Origin: UBA9715 sp964553375 | GTDB lineage: Bacteria; Actinomycetota; Coriobacteriia; Coriobacteriales; Eggerthellaceae | Assembly: GCA_964553375.1 (NCBI GenBank) | Contig: CAZKKN010000004.1 | Coordinates: 1 to 64,000, forward strand | Length of the DNA: 64,000 nt | Direction of reading: 5' to 3' | Shown here: positions 34,314 through 43,307 of the stretch, piece by piece | How the letters are laid out: each line of letters begins with the position of its first letter | Numbering within the stretch: the stretch's first letter is position 1 | Position numbers and translations under genes: made by a program | The notes under the pieces: generated by a model | What the model was told of the DNA's origin: nothing | Seen by the model: the letters and a program-made list of their open reading frames with translations, nothing else | The model's database searches: none

Positions 34314-34381
34314 CCCAGCCTCCTTAGGGAAAACGTCTCATAAAGTATACCAGGGGCCTGTTGAAGGTCTATGATGGTCCT

Positions 34382-35635
34382 ATGATCAAACGCCATTATG
34401 ACAAAGTGATCGTGGGCTGTTGCTTTCTGTTCCTCTTCGCCAACCTGGGGATGGCATCCACGTCATTTTCCCTGTATCAGCCCTACATCGTGGCCATCGA
34501 AGGCGTCGGCCACAGCGGCGGCTCCCTCATCTTGTCCGTGCGCACGGCCGTCTCGCTGCTCGCCATGGTGTTCGTGGACCGCTATTACACGGCCCTGGAC
34601 ATCCGCAAGGGAGTGCTCCTGGCAACCCTTTGCACAGCCTTCGGCTTCGTGGTCTATGGCTTCGCCCAAAGCCTCCCCTTTTTCATGGCGGGAGCGGCCC
34701 TTGAAGGACTCGGCTATGGGCTGGGCGGCATGGTGGCAGTCACCTACATCGCCAATCGCTGGTTTGCAGGCGAGATGGGGAGCATGGTGGGTTTCGCCTC
34801 CATGGGAAGCGGTTTCGCCACCATCCTCATGCCCCTCGCCATGGTGAACATCATCGAATCCTCCTCGCTTTCCACAGCGTTCTTGATCGAGGCCGTCCTT
34901 GCCGCGGCCATTGCGATCCTCGTATTCGCCGTGCTGCGCAACCGCCCGGAAGACGTGGCCATGACCCATTTCTCCTCTCAAAGCACCAAGAAAGGGAGGC
35001 GGGTGCACCGCGAGATGAAGGAAGCGCCGGAGCGGGAGCATCTTTTCCTGCTCACTGCCATGATAGGCGTGGGTCTTTTCAGCTGCTGCGGAGGTACCTA
35101 TATCTCGGTGCTCGCAACCTCCTCGGGATTCGACGCCCTGCTTGCCGCCTCCCTCGTCTCCATCTTGGGAGTGGCCCTCACCATCGCCAAATTCGTCACC
35201 GGCGAGCTTTTCGACCACATCGGCGTGCCTGCGGGAAGCGCCGTCGTGTTCGCCTGCGGGCTTGTGGGTTATGGCCTCTGCAGCCTGGCGGAAGCAGGCA
35301 GTGCGGCCATCATGGTGGCCGGTGCGATCCTGGTGGGCACGGGGATGTCGTTGGGATCGGTGGGCGTGTCGATATGGTCCATAGACCTCTCCAGTCCCAA
35401 GAACCGCACCCGTGAGATAAGGAATTTCCAGGTAGCCTATTCCATCGGCAGCTTCATCGCCAACACCTTGCCGGGCATCATGAAAGACGCCTTGGGCACC
35501 TACACGGTATCGTACGGGGCGATCGTGGTGATAGGCGCCCTTGCCGCAGGGATCATCCTGCGCTATTACCGCAAGTACTCCACGGTGAACAAGCAGCCCG
35601 AGCCCGCATCCGAAGACGCAGGACGCCGTCCCTAG
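34382..35635 (+). CDS. MFS transporter
   Basis: This 417-residue protein has twelve hydrophobic helices in two halves with a central cytoplasmic loop (about residues 190-220, STKKGRRVHREMKEAPE), the usual major facilitator layout. Sequence in helices 4-5 (GLGYGLGGMVAVTYIANRWF) and the conserved helix-loop patterns recall oxalate/formate-antiporter-type members, but the substrate cannot be named. The start is the ATG at 34382-34384; a TTG seven codons earlier is possible. Its stop codon shares the four bases CTAG with the stop of the convergent pilT gene. Confidence 0.85.
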   Translation: MIKRHYDKVIVGCCFLFLFANLGMASTSFSLYQPYIVAIEGVGHSGGSLILSVRTAVSLLAMVFVDRYYTALDIRKGVLLATLCTAFGFVVYGFAQSLPFFMAGAALEGLGYGLGGMVAVTYIANRWFAGEMGSMVGFASMGSGFATILMPLAMVNIIESSSLSTAFLIEAVLAAAIAILVFAVLRNRPEDVAMTHFSSQSTKKGRRVHREMKEAPEREHLFLLTAMIGVGLFSCCGGTYISVLATSSGFDALLAASLVSILGVALTIAKFVTGELFDHIGVPAGSAVVFACGLVGYGLCSLAEAGSAAIMVAGAILVGTGMSLGSVGVSIWSIDLSSPKNRTREIRNFQVAYSIGSFIANTLPGIMKDALGTYTVSYGAIVVIGALAAGIILRYYRKYSTVNKQPEPASEDAGRRP

Positions 35636-36705
35636 ATGCCCTCAGCTTGGAAGCGCTTGTTCAGGGCGTCGTAGTGAGAGCTGTACTGCAGCGCCGTCTC
35701 CTTTGCCACCGTTCCCTCTTTCACAAGGTTGAACAGGCTTTGGTCCATGGTGCGCATGCCCTCGGCAGCCCCAGCGGCGATGACGCTATCTATCTGATGG
35801 GTCTTCTCCTCGCGGATGAGATTGCGGATGGCCGGGTTCACCATCATTATCTCGAAGGCGGGGATCACGGTGCCATCCACAGTGGGGATGAGCTGCTGGC
35901 TCACCACCGCCTGAAGCACCAGGGAAAGCTGCATGCGGATCTGATGTTGCTGGTTGGCTGGGAAGGCATCGATAATCCTGTCCACCGTGGTTGAGGCGCT
36001 GGAGGTATGCAGGGTGGAAAGGAGCAGCTGAGCGGTTTCCGCCGCCGTCACCGCCGTACCGATGGTCTCTTGATCGCGCATCTCGCCAAGCAGGATCACA
36101 TCGGGAGACTCGCGCATGGCCGAGCGAAGAGCCTCCGCATAGGTGGCCACGTCGGTGGGGATCTCGCGCTGGGTCACAATGCAGTTACCGTGGCGATGAA
36201 CGTATTCGATGGGGTCTTCCATGGTGATGATGTGGCCGGAGCGCTCATCGTTGAGCTTGTTGATGAGGGTGGCAAGGGTGGTTGACTTGCCCGCACCCGC
36301 GGGACCGGTGACCAGCACCAGGCCCTTCTTGAACTCTGCGCAGCGCATGACCTCTGGCGGAATGTGATACGCGTTCGGGTCGGGCAGCTCGAAGGGGATG
36401 ACGCGGATAACCGCCCCTACCGAGCCACGCTGGCGGAAGACGTTCACACGGAAACGCCCCAGGCCGAAGACGGCGAAGGAGAAGTCGTCATCGTGGTTCT
36501 TGCTCTCGATGAAGTTCGCCTTGCTGCGCCCTGCCAGGTCGTAGAGGGCATCCACCAAGGCTTCGGTGTCGGCCGGCGTGAGGGCGGCGGCATCCATGCG
36601 ATACTGATGGCCATCGGAGCGGTAGGTCAGCGGAAGCCCGGCCACGATGAAGATGTCCGAGGCCTTCCCTTCAACCATATCTTTCAAAAGCGTTTCCAAA
36701 TTCAT
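35632..36705 (-). CDS. pilT: PilT-type retraction ATPase
   Basis: This 357-residue hexameric ATPase of the secretion/pilus family has the expected elements: Walker A GPAGAGKSTT (Lys140), Asp box TMEDPIEYVHRH, Walker B VILLGEMRDQET and His box STLHTSSASTTVDRI. Length and the absence of a zinc motif or N1 domain point to PilT rather than PilB. It is the last gene of a run of pilin-like proteins and a PilC/GspF membrane protein, 22 bases after the preceding gene. No assembly ATPase lies in this window, so either another locus supplies PilB or PilT works alone. GAGGAG lies five bases before the ATG. Confidence 0.93.
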   Translation of the reverse strand: MNLETLLKDMVEGKASDIFIVAGLPLTYRSDGHQYRMDAAALTPADTEALVDALYDLAGRSKANFIESKNHDDDFSFAVFGLGRFRVNVFRQRGSVGAVIRVIPFELPDPNAYHIPPEVMRCAEFKKGLVLVTGPAGAGKSTTLATLINKLNDERSGHIITMEDPIEYVHRHGNCIVTQREIPTDVATYAEALRSAMRESPDVILLGEMRDQETIGTAVTAAETAQLLLSTLHTSSASTTVDRIIDAFPANQQHQIRMQLSLVLQAVVSQQLIPTVDGTVIPAFEIMMVNPAIRNLIREEKTHQIDSVIAAGAAEGMRTMDQSLFNLVKEGTVAKETALQYSSHYDALNKRFQAEGI

Positions 36706-36727
36706 GACGTCTCCTCTACTTTCGCAG

Positions 36728-37219
36728 CTAGACCTTTCCTTCCCAAAGGATGTTGTCGGTGCCCGGCTCCACCCAAAGCGTGGTGGCCTGCCATCCCAAC
36801 ACCGAATAGGTGAGGTTCTCGTTCATACCTAAACGCACCGTGAGCAAACGGCCGCTGGGCTGGGCGAAAAGCGCAACCACCTCGGATCCCTCCAGGGTCG
36901 CCTCAGCGCCGCCCCCTTCGTTGCCATACTGGTCATTGAATCGCGTCAGGTAGTCCTCCACATCGGCCAAAGCCTCCGAGAACGAGGTGCCAGCCTCGCG
37001 ACAGGATAGCAACAAGCCATCGAGGTCGGCGACGAAGCGCTGGGCCTCGGCCTCATTGCGGTAAGTATCCTCCACCATCACGGCTTGCTGCTGGGCCAAG
37101 GCCGCCTGAGCCTGCGCCGTAGTCACCGCCAGAACCGCAAGCACCGCCAAGCACAGCGTTATAACGAGCACGAACAGGCTGATGGGCCCCATGCGCACCG
37201 ATCCGTGAGGTCTGGCCAT
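36728..37219 (-). CDS. Single-pass membrane protein of the pilus-like locus
   Basis: This 163-residue protein has one N-terminal membrane helix (about 10-32: GPISLFVLVITLCLAVLAVL) followed by an alpha-helical stretch (AQAQAALAQQQAVMVEDTY) and a beta-rich C-terminal half. The form, helix plus globular domain, matches pseudopilins, but no type III signal (GFTLIE) is seen. It shares one base with the preceding gene (stop and start overlap at 37219), so translation is coupled, and pilT follows 22 bases downstream. I do not recognise a family. Confidence 0.75.
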   Translation of the reverse strand: MARPHGSVRMGPISLFVLVITLCLAVLAVLAVTTAQAQAALAQQQAVMVEDTYRNEAEAQRFVADLDGLLLSCREAGTSFSEALADVEDYLTRFNDQYGNEGGGAEATLEGSEVVALFAQPSGRLLTVRLGMNENLTYSVLGWQATTLWVEPGTDNILWEGKV

Positions 37220-37683
37220 CAGCGATTCACCCCGCTCACGTAATTCGAGGTCTCAAGGGCATAGATCGGCTCCACGCCCTGAGGCATCCCATGGGCGCCC
37301 TCCAGGGCATCGGCGGAGATGAGAGGTGCCACAGCTTCGTCTTCGGTGCTGTAAACGGCTATGCTGCCGTGATAGATCACCCCGGCATCCACCGGCTGGG
37401 CCTCCACGGTGCAGAAGGCCACATAGCGCCCGTCAGGGGCTACGGCCACCGCATCCTGCGGAGACGCAGCGAAGCTCTCCGCCGCGTTTGAGGCCAAAGC
37501 AATCGCCTCGGTCATCTGAGCACTTTCGCCGTTTCGCAGGTAGGCCTGGGAAAACAGCGTGATGAGCACCGCCAGGGAGGCCGCGATGCAAAGCAGGAGC
37601 ACCAAGGCCTCGAGGATGAAGGCGGAACCGCTCCACGACCGGCGGCCCCGCGGCACCGCAGCGCTGTAGGTCAGCTCGCTCAT
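37219..37683 (-). CDS. Pseudopilin-like protein
   Basis: This 154-residue protein has a basic leader (PRGRRSWSG) and then a hydrophobic helix starting SAFILEALVLLLCIA. A glutamate lies about five residues into the helix, reminiscent of the Glu5 of type IV pilins, with a Gly just before; the match to the G|FTLIE cleavage site is approximate. The globular part contains ESFAASPQDAV and a short beta region. It overlaps both neighbours by one to four bases. A minor pilin role is inferred from locus and layout. Confidence 0.72.
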   Translation of the reverse strand: MSELTYSAAVPRGRRSWSGSAFILEALVLLLCIAASLAVLITLFSQAYLRNGESAQMTEAIALASNAAESFAASPQDAVAVAPDGRYVAFCTVEAQPVDAGVIYHGSIAVYSTEDEAVAPLISADALEGAHGMPQGVEPIYALETSNYVSGVNR

Positions 37684-38243
37684 AAGGCGCCTCCCGTAGC
37701 GGTGCGCATAGCCACTTCCACCGCACCGTTATCTGTCCAGATGGTCAGAAGGCCCCCTTCGTAAACGAACCCGAAGGTGGAGGATTCCACGAGGACCGAA
37801 GCGCGCTCGGGGTTGTAGTCGCTGCCAGCCAAAGCGTATTCCTGCACGATGGATCCCTGATGCTCGTACAAGCGCGTCTCATAGACCTGGGAGTCTATGG
37901 TCTCGCGCATCACCAAAGCCGGCCCTTCAGGCCCGGGGCCCTCGAACACCGCCCCTTGGGTGTCCACCGCCTTCACGGTATTGGCGATGAGCGCTGTGGC
38001 CGCCCGCTGCTGGGCGATCCGCTGACTCGTATCATATAGGTCGCGATAGACATTCGTGCCGCAGACCAGCGCCAAAAGCAGCACGATGATGAACAGCGCG
38101 AAGAGCACGCCGGTGAAGATGTGGCTCGCCCCCTGCCAGCCGCTGGAGAAGCGGTCGAGGAAGAGGCGGTTGGACTCACTGCGGAAAAACGAGGCCAGTC
38201 CCCCTTCGGAGATGGCACCGGAACCTGTGGAACGCGGGCTCAT
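37680..38243 (-). CDS. Single-pass membrane protein, DUF4860-like
   Basis: This 187-residue protein has a cytoplasmic N-terminus of about 40 residues (RFSSGWQGASH), one membrane helix (FTGVLFALFIIVLLLALVCG) and an outer domain with TRLYEHQGSIVQEYALAGSD. The layout and operon position match the DUF4860-type proteins found in pilus-like loci of Firmicutes and Actinobacteria. It overlaps its upstream and downstream genes by four bases each (ATGA), typical of a tightly coupled operon. Function inferred only. Confidence 0.72.
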   Translation of the reverse strand: MSPRSTGSGAISEGGLASFFRSESNRLFLDRFSSGWQGASHIFTGVLFALFIIVLLLALVCGTNVYRDLYDTSQRIAQQRAATALIANTVKAVDTQGAVFEGPGPEGPALVMRETIDSQVYETRLYEHQGSIVQEYALAGSDYNPERASVLVESSTFGFVYEGGLLTIWTDNGAVEVAMRTATGGAL

Positions 38244-38566
38244 CGGGGCACCACCGTAACGCTTGGCATCACATTGCCCGCAAAGCAGTCGTATGCGATG
38301 GCGAAATCGTCATGGTTGATGCGCAAGCCGTATTCGCTCTCCAAATGCTTCAGCGTGGACGGATAGGCACCCTCTATGGCCGCGCACTGGGCTGCTGCAT
38401 CGAGGATGGACTGGCGCACAGCGGCAGCAGCTTGCTGGCGCGTCCCCTGCTCCATGATGAGCACGCCCACGATGATGGCCACCACGGCAAGCACCGCAAC
38501 GCATAGCCCAGCCACACGGCGAAAGCGCCGGTTTCTGATCTGCTCTACGGTGAGCTCGTGATACAT
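38240..38566 (-). CDS. Small pilin-like membrane protein
   Basis: This 108-residue protein has a basic N-terminus (IRNRRFRR) and one hydrophobic helix (VAGLCVAVLAVVAIIVGVLI), followed by a helix (RQSILDAAAQCAAIEG) and a short segment AYPSTLKHLESEYG, which resembles the alpha-1-C region of type II/IV pseudopilins (the YPxxL pattern). Two cysteines could form a disulphide. It overlaps the following gene by four bases. A minor pilin role is plausible. No prepilin cleavage site is obvious. Confidence 0.72.
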   Translation of the reverse strand: MYHELTVEQIRNRRFRRVAGLCVAVLAVVAIIVGVLIMEQGTRQQAAAAVRQSILDAAAQCAAIEGAYPSTLKHLESEYGLRINHDDFAIAYDCFAGNVMPSVTVVPR

Positions 38567-38590
38567 CGCAACCTTTCGGATCCGTGAAAG

Positions 38591-39643
38591 CTAGCCGATA
38601 GACCCCATGATGCCTATGAGCGGCAGCATGACCGAGATGAGCGTCGCCCCCACCGCCACGGTGAGAAACGCCGCCAGAGCCGGCTCGATGCTATCGACCG
38701 CCCCATCGATGTTCGCCAAAGCGTCGTTGAAGAACATGTCGGACAGGCGCATGAGCACGCTATCCAAGCTGCCCGAGCGTGTTCCTATGGTGAGCATGCG
38801 GATGTAGACCTGCTCCACCATAGCCGTCTCGCTGAGGGCCTGCGCCAAGCTGCGGGGATCGTCTAAATCCACCATCAGGTCATAGGCCTCGGTAGCCAGA
38901 GCCAAGAGCCGCGGGTGATCGATGGTCTGCAAGGTCTCCCGCATGGCATCATCGGTGTTCATACCCGAAGCCGTATAGGCGGCCAAAGCCGAGATGAACC
39001 GGGAAAGCGCCAATTCATACATGGCGCCGCGGGTCACGGGAAGCTTCTCGCAAAGGCGCATGATGCGGGCGCGGCCTCCGGCACTGCGGGAGAGGATCGC
39101 TGCGGCCAATGCGAGCACCGTGGCCACCAGCGTCACCGCCAGCGCCACCCAACCGATGCCCAAGGCCACGCTGACCGCGGTGAACGAACCGGCGGTCAAC
39201 GTTCCCGCCAGGCTCTCGTAGACATCGACGAAGACCGGCAGGATCACCACGATGGTGAACGCCAGGATGATCGTCATGATGCAGAAGAGCGCCGCAGGAT
39301 AGCCGATGGCCGATTTCACCTTCGTGAACATACGGGCTTCTTCGTTGTAGTAGACGCCTAAGCTGCGAAGGACGTTCTCCAGCTTGCCTGAGCGCTCGCC
39401 TACGGCGATCATCTCCACGGCATAGGCGGGGAACGCCTGGGTGGCGAGCATAGCCGCAGCCAGGGTCTGACCTTGGATGAGTCCGCGATAGACCTCGTGG
39501 CAAACACGGCGAAATGGGGTATCCCCCATGTCCTCCACAAGCATATGGACCGCTTCGTCGGTCTGGATGCCTGCCGCCAACATCACTGAGATGCTATCGC
39601 AAAAGAAGCTGAGTTCAGCGCTTTCCACAAGCTGATGAGCCAT
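38591..39643 (-). CDS. PilC/GspF-family inner membrane platform protein
   Basis: This 350-residue protein has the two-repeat GspF architecture: cytoplasmic helical domain 1 (about 10-115, containing LAAGIQTDEAVHMLVED and YAVEMIAVGERSGKLENVL), membrane helices around 120-180, cytoplasmic domain 2 (about 205-320, with FISALAAYTASGMNTDDAM and IRMLTIGTRSGSLDSVL), and a C-terminal helix. It is the platform on which PilB/PilT act. It is the first gene of the locus; the next starts 24 bases downstream. Confidence 0.9.
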   Translation of the reverse strand: MAHQLVESAELSFFCDSISVMLAAGIQTDEAVHMLVEDMGDTPFRRVCHEVYRGLIQGQTLAAAMLATQAFPAYAVEMIAVGERSGKLENVLRSLGVYYNEEARMFTKVKSAIGYPAALFCIMTIILAFTIVVILPVFVDVYESLAGTLTAGSFTAVSVALGIGWVALAVTLVATVLALAAAILSRSAGGRARIMRLCEKLPVTRGAMYELALSRFISALAAYTASGMNTDDAMRETLQTIDHPRLLALATEAYDLMVDLDDPRSLAQALSETAMVEQVYIRMLTIGTRSGSLDSVLMRLSDMFFNDALANIDGAVDSIEPALAAFLTVAVGATLISVMLPLIGIMGSIG

Positions 39644-39770
39644 GGGCGAGGACTCCTATCTTCGAACGCTTACCGCTGAGCCTTCATTATATACTCATTG
39701 GCCCAGCCTACGGGAGTAAACAAAGCAGCATGCTTATCCCATCCTGCCACCGCGAACACCTCGCGGCGCT

Positions 39771-39776
39771 TATAAT
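39771..39776 (+). promoter_or_regulatory. -10 box of the transglutaminase lipoprotein gene
   Basis: A perfect TATAAT lies only ten bases before the ATG of the lipoprotein gene. A transcript starting about seven bases after it would have almost no leader, so if used this gene would be near-leaderless. An AGG six bases before the ATG could also act as a weak ribosome binding site from an upstream start. Confidence 0.45.
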
Positions 39777-39785
39777 AGGCCGAAG

Positions 39786-40787
39786 ATGCATGCACAGCAC
39801 CGACAACCCCTCGCACCGAACCCGCCCCTGACGCGCTTAGTCCGGGCGCTCTCGGCTATGGCCCTAACCCTAGCCTGCCTTGCAGCCTGCCTGGCCTTAG
39901 CCGGTTGCGGCGGCGGTGGTGGCGGTGGCGGCAGCACTGCGGCAGGTTCAAGCGATAACGGCACCACATCGGGAGGGAGCTTCACCCCGGCGAGCACCGT
40001 GCTCCAGTCGCCGTTCTCGGCAGGCAACCTGGTGGGCACCCCTTCAGCGGGCATCGACATATCCGCAGTGAACCAGGGCTACGTGGGCGCTATGGCCACC
40101 TCGGATAGCCGATTGAAATTCCAGGTGACCAAAGACGGAACGTCATTCAACTACGACATGCCCGGAGATGGCACCCCCATAGTGGCGCCCATCAATATGG
40201 GCGACGGCGCCTACACCTTCTCCATCATGCAGAATACCAATGGCAGCCGCTATATAGAATTGCAGTCGGCTCAGGCCGATGTGGTCTTAGACGATGAATT
40301 CCAACCCTTCTTGCGGCCGAACATCTTCTGCAATTACACCCCAGACGACGCTGTGGTGGCCAAAGCCCGCGAGCTCGTGGCCGGGGCCGCCAATGCCGGT
40401 GACGCCCTCCAGGCGATCTACACCTGGATCCGCGACAACATAACCTATGATCAGGCGAAAGCAGCGGACTTGGCAGGTAAATCCGGCTATATCCCCGACC
40501 CGAACCAGACCCTGGCCAGCAAAACGGGTATTTGCTTCGACTACGCCTCCCTGGCTGCCGCCATGATGCGCAGCATCGGGATCCCCTGCAAGATCATCAC
40601 CGGTTACGTCTCACCTGATGGCATCTACCATGCATGGAACATGGTATGGATCGATGGCAGCTGGAAAACCGTCGCCATCACCGTGGACCCGCAAACCTGG
40701 ACCCGCATCGACCTCACCTTCGCTGCGGGGGGCGATGAATCCACCGTGGGCAACGGCGAGCGTTACGAGGACCGCTACGTCTACTGA
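39786..40787 (+). CDS. Lipoprotein with transglutaminase-like domain
   Basis: This 333-residue exported protein has a lipobox ALAGC after a hydrophobic stretch, then a glycine run GGGGGGGG as flexible linker. A beta-rich region (about 70-170) precedes a transglutaminase-like domain: catalytic Cys in KTGICFDYASLAAAMMRS, then GIPCKIITGYVSPDG, His in YHAWNMVWIDG and an acidic residue in VDPQTW. Bacterial members act as peptidases or crosslinkers at the cell surface. It is alone on its strand before the P-type ATPase. Confidence 0.87.
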   Translation: MHAQHRQPLAPNPPLTRLVRALSAMALTLACLAACLALAGCGGGGGGGGSTAAGSSDNGTTSGGSFTPASTVLQSPFSAGNLVGTPSAGIDISAVNQGYVGAMATSDSRLKFQVTKDGTSFNYDMPGDGTPIVAPINMGDGAYTFSIMQNTNGSRYIELQSAQADVVLDDEFQPFLRPNIFCNYTPDDAVVAKARELVAGAANAGDALQAIYTWIRDNITYDQAKAADLAGKSGYIPDPNQTLASKTGICFDYASLAAAMMRSIGIPCKIITGYVSPDGIYHAWNMVWIDGSWKTVAITVDPQTWTRIDLTFAAGGDESTVGNGERYEDRYVY

Positions 40788-40913
40788 GACGCGCCCAACG
40801 ACATCCCCTGCAGATTTCATGGGGAGTGGGCCACCCTGCCGCCAAAGGCCGTACCTCAGCGCTACGGTAGATGACGACCAACATCTGACGGATCGGACCA
40901 CGGAGCAAAGCAG

Positions 40914-43283
40914 ATGCAAGAAACCCCCACGCTCAAAGGCTTGAGCGCCAGCGAAGTCGCACAGCGGAAGGCTGCGGGCCAAGTGAATGCCGACGCCACG
41001 GTTAAAACCCGCTCCATAGCCGATATCTTCCGCGACAACATCTGCACTCTGTTCAACCTCATCAATGTGATCCTGGCCGTCTTCGTCTTCATCACCGGAT
41101 CCTATAAGAACATGCTTTTCATGTTGGTCATCGTGATCAACGTGATCATCGGCATAGTCCAGGAGATCCGTTCGAAGATCACCACTGACCGCCTGGCCAT
41201 CGTGGCCGCCTCAACCGTGGAAGTGCTGCGCGATGGGAAGACCGAGGAGATCCCCATCGATGACCTGGTGCTCGGCGATGCAGTGCGTCTGGGCCGCGGA
41301 GACCAGATCCCGGCCGATGCCACGGTGATCCAGGGCACCTGCAAGGTGAATGAGAGCCTTCTGACCGGCGAGAGCAAGCTCATCGCTAAAGAGCCGGGAA
41401 GCGAGCTCATGAGCGGCTCGTTCATCAATTCCGGCTCCGTATGGGCGAAGATCATCCATGTGGGCGCCGACAACTATGCCGCGAAGATCACCAATGAGGC
41501 CAAACAGCACAAAGCCGTTAACTCAGAGATCATGACGAGCCTCAACACCATCATCAAATACGTCTCCATCTTCATGTTCCCGGTGGGCGCCCTGCTTTTC
41601 TCCAGCAGCTACTTCTTCTTGCACACCGAGCTCAACTCTACGATCCTCTCCACGGTCTCGGCCCTGGTGGGCATGATCCCCGAGGGGCTCATCCTGCTCA
41701 CCTCCACGGTGCTTGCCGTGGCGGTCATCCGGCTCTCCCGCTATAAGGTGCTCGTCCAGCAACTCTATTGCATCGAGACCCTTGCCCGCGTGGATGTGCT
41801 CTGCCTGGATAAGACGGGAACCATAACCACCGGCGGCATGGAGGTCTTCGCCCTGGAGCCAGTGGCGGGCGCGGCGGTGACGGAAGGCGAGCTTGCTCAA
41901 GCCTTCGCCTCCATCGCCCATGCCGATGAGAATCCCAACGAGACCGCCCGGGCCATCCTGGATTACTTCGGGCCCCAAGGCCCCTACCCGCTCACGCCGC
42001 TGCAATGCAGCCGCTCCATCCCGTTTTCATCCGATGTCAAATGGTCGGGCGCGACCTTCCAGAACGGAAGGTCCTACGTCATGGGTGCGGCCCAATTCGT
42101 CTTGGCCGATGCACCCGACGAACTTGCGGCTATCCGAAGCCAGCTCGATGCCCTCTCAGCCGATGCACGCGTGCTCCTTTTGGCCTCCGTTGACGGATTC
42201 ACGCCTGAGGGGGCGATCGAAGGTGCGGTGCGGCCCCTGGGCTTCATCTGCATCCGCGACCAGATCCGCTCAACAGCGGCTCAAACCATCGCCTATTTCA
42301 TCGAGCAGGGAGTGACCCTGAAGGTCATCTCAGGAGATGACCCCCATACCGTTTCCGGCATCGCAGAGAAGGTGGGCATCCCCGGTGCCGAGAACTACGT
42401 GGATGCCACCACCTTGGAAACCGAGGAGCAGATCGCCCAAGCAGTGCGGGAATACAGCGTGTTCGGCCGTGTGCGCCCCGAGCAGAAGAAGGCCTTCGTG
42501 ACCGCCCTCCAAGCCGAGGGCCATACGGTGGCCATGACCGGGGATGGCGTAAACGACGTGCTGGCCTTGAAGGCAAGCGATTGCAGCGTGGCCATGGCCA
42601 GCGGCTCCGATGCCGCCCGCAACGTCTCGCAGCTCGTCTTGGTGAACAACGACTTCGCCAGCATGCCCCACGTGGTGGCTGAGGGACGGCGCTCCATCAA
42701 CAACCTGCAGCGCTCCGCCTCGCTTTTCCTGGTGAAGACGCTGCTTTCCATCACCTCGGCGCTGCTGTTCATCCTGCTGCCCTGGCAATACCCCTTCGTG
42801 CCCATCCAGATGACCCTCATCAGCGCGTTCACCATCGGGATCCCCTCGTTCGTGCTGGCCTTGGAGCCCAACCACGACAGGGTGCGCGGCCATTTCCTCG
42901 CCAATTGCGTCGTCCACTCCATCCCGGGAGCCATCTGCGCTGTTATCACGATCGTTGCGGTGAATGCCCTCGGTTACGGGGCCCTCGGGCTTGGCTATGG
43001 CCAGATCTCCACCCTGTGCGTGCTGCTCGTGGCCGCCTTGGGTGTGATGCTGGTCATCCGCCTTTCCATCCCCTTCACCCCGATCCGCTGGGCTTTGCTG
43101 GCAGTGGTGGTGGGAGGCACCATCTTGGGTGTGACCGTTTTCGGCGGCCTCTTCAATATAGCCCCGTTCACCCCGTCCATGGTTTGGACCCTCGGTTTGG
43201 GCATCGCGCTCAACGCCGTGGCCTTCAACCTCATCTACAGCGTCATGGACAAACGCCACAACCAGCGGCTTCAAAAGAACTGA
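40914..43283 (+). CDS. CtpE-like P-type cation ATPase
   Basis: This 789-residue P-type ATPase carries the actuator motif LLTGES, the phosphorylation site DKTGTITTG, the ATP-binding region, and hinge motif TGDGVNDVLALKASD. The membrane helix before the phosphorylation site has GMIPEGLILLTSTVLAV, a PEGL form found in the CtpE group, rather than the CPC of heavy-metal pumps. CtpE is associated with calcium in mycobacteria. GGAGC lies seven bases before the ATG. About ten helices are visible. Ion specificity is inferred from family only. Confidence 0.9.
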   Translation: MQETPTLKGLSASEVAQRKAAGQVNADATVKTRSIADIFRDNICTLFNLINVILAVFVFITGSYKNMLFMLVIVINVIIGIVQEIRSKITTDRLAIVAASTVEVLRDGKTEEIPIDDLVLGDAVRLGRGDQIPADATVIQGTCKVNESLLTGESKLIAKEPGSELMSGSFINSGSVWAKIIHVGADNYAAKITNEAKQHKAVNSEIMTSLNTIIKYVSIFMFPVGALLFSSSYFFLHTELNSTILSTVSALVGMIPEGLILLTSTVLAVAVIRLSRYKVLVQQLYCIETLARVDVLCLDKTGTITTGGMEVFALEPVAGAAVTEGELAQAFASIAHADENPNETARAILDYFGPQGPYPLTPLQCSRSIPFSSDVKWSGATFQNGRSYVMGAAQFVLADAPDELAAIRSQLDALSADARVLLLASVDGFTPEGAIEGAVRPLGFICIRDQIRSTAAQTIAYFIEQGVTLKVISGDDPHTVSGIAEKVGIPGAENYVDATTLETEEQIAQAVREYSVFGRVRPEQKKAFVTALQAEGHTVAMTGDGVNDVLALKASDCSVAMASGSDAARNVSQLVLVNNDFASMPHVVAEGRRSINNLQRSASLFLVKTLLSITSALLFILLPWQYPFVPIQMTLISAFTIGIPSFVLALEPNHDRVRGHFLANCVVHSIPGAICAVITIVAVNALGYGALGLGYGQISTLCVLLVAALGVMLVIRLSIPFTPIRWALLAVVVGGTILGVTVFGGLFNIAPFTPSMVWTLGLGIALNAVAFNLIYSVMDKRHNQRLQKN

Positions 43284-43307
43284 CCCGCCAGGGACCGCTT
43301 ATGCGTC

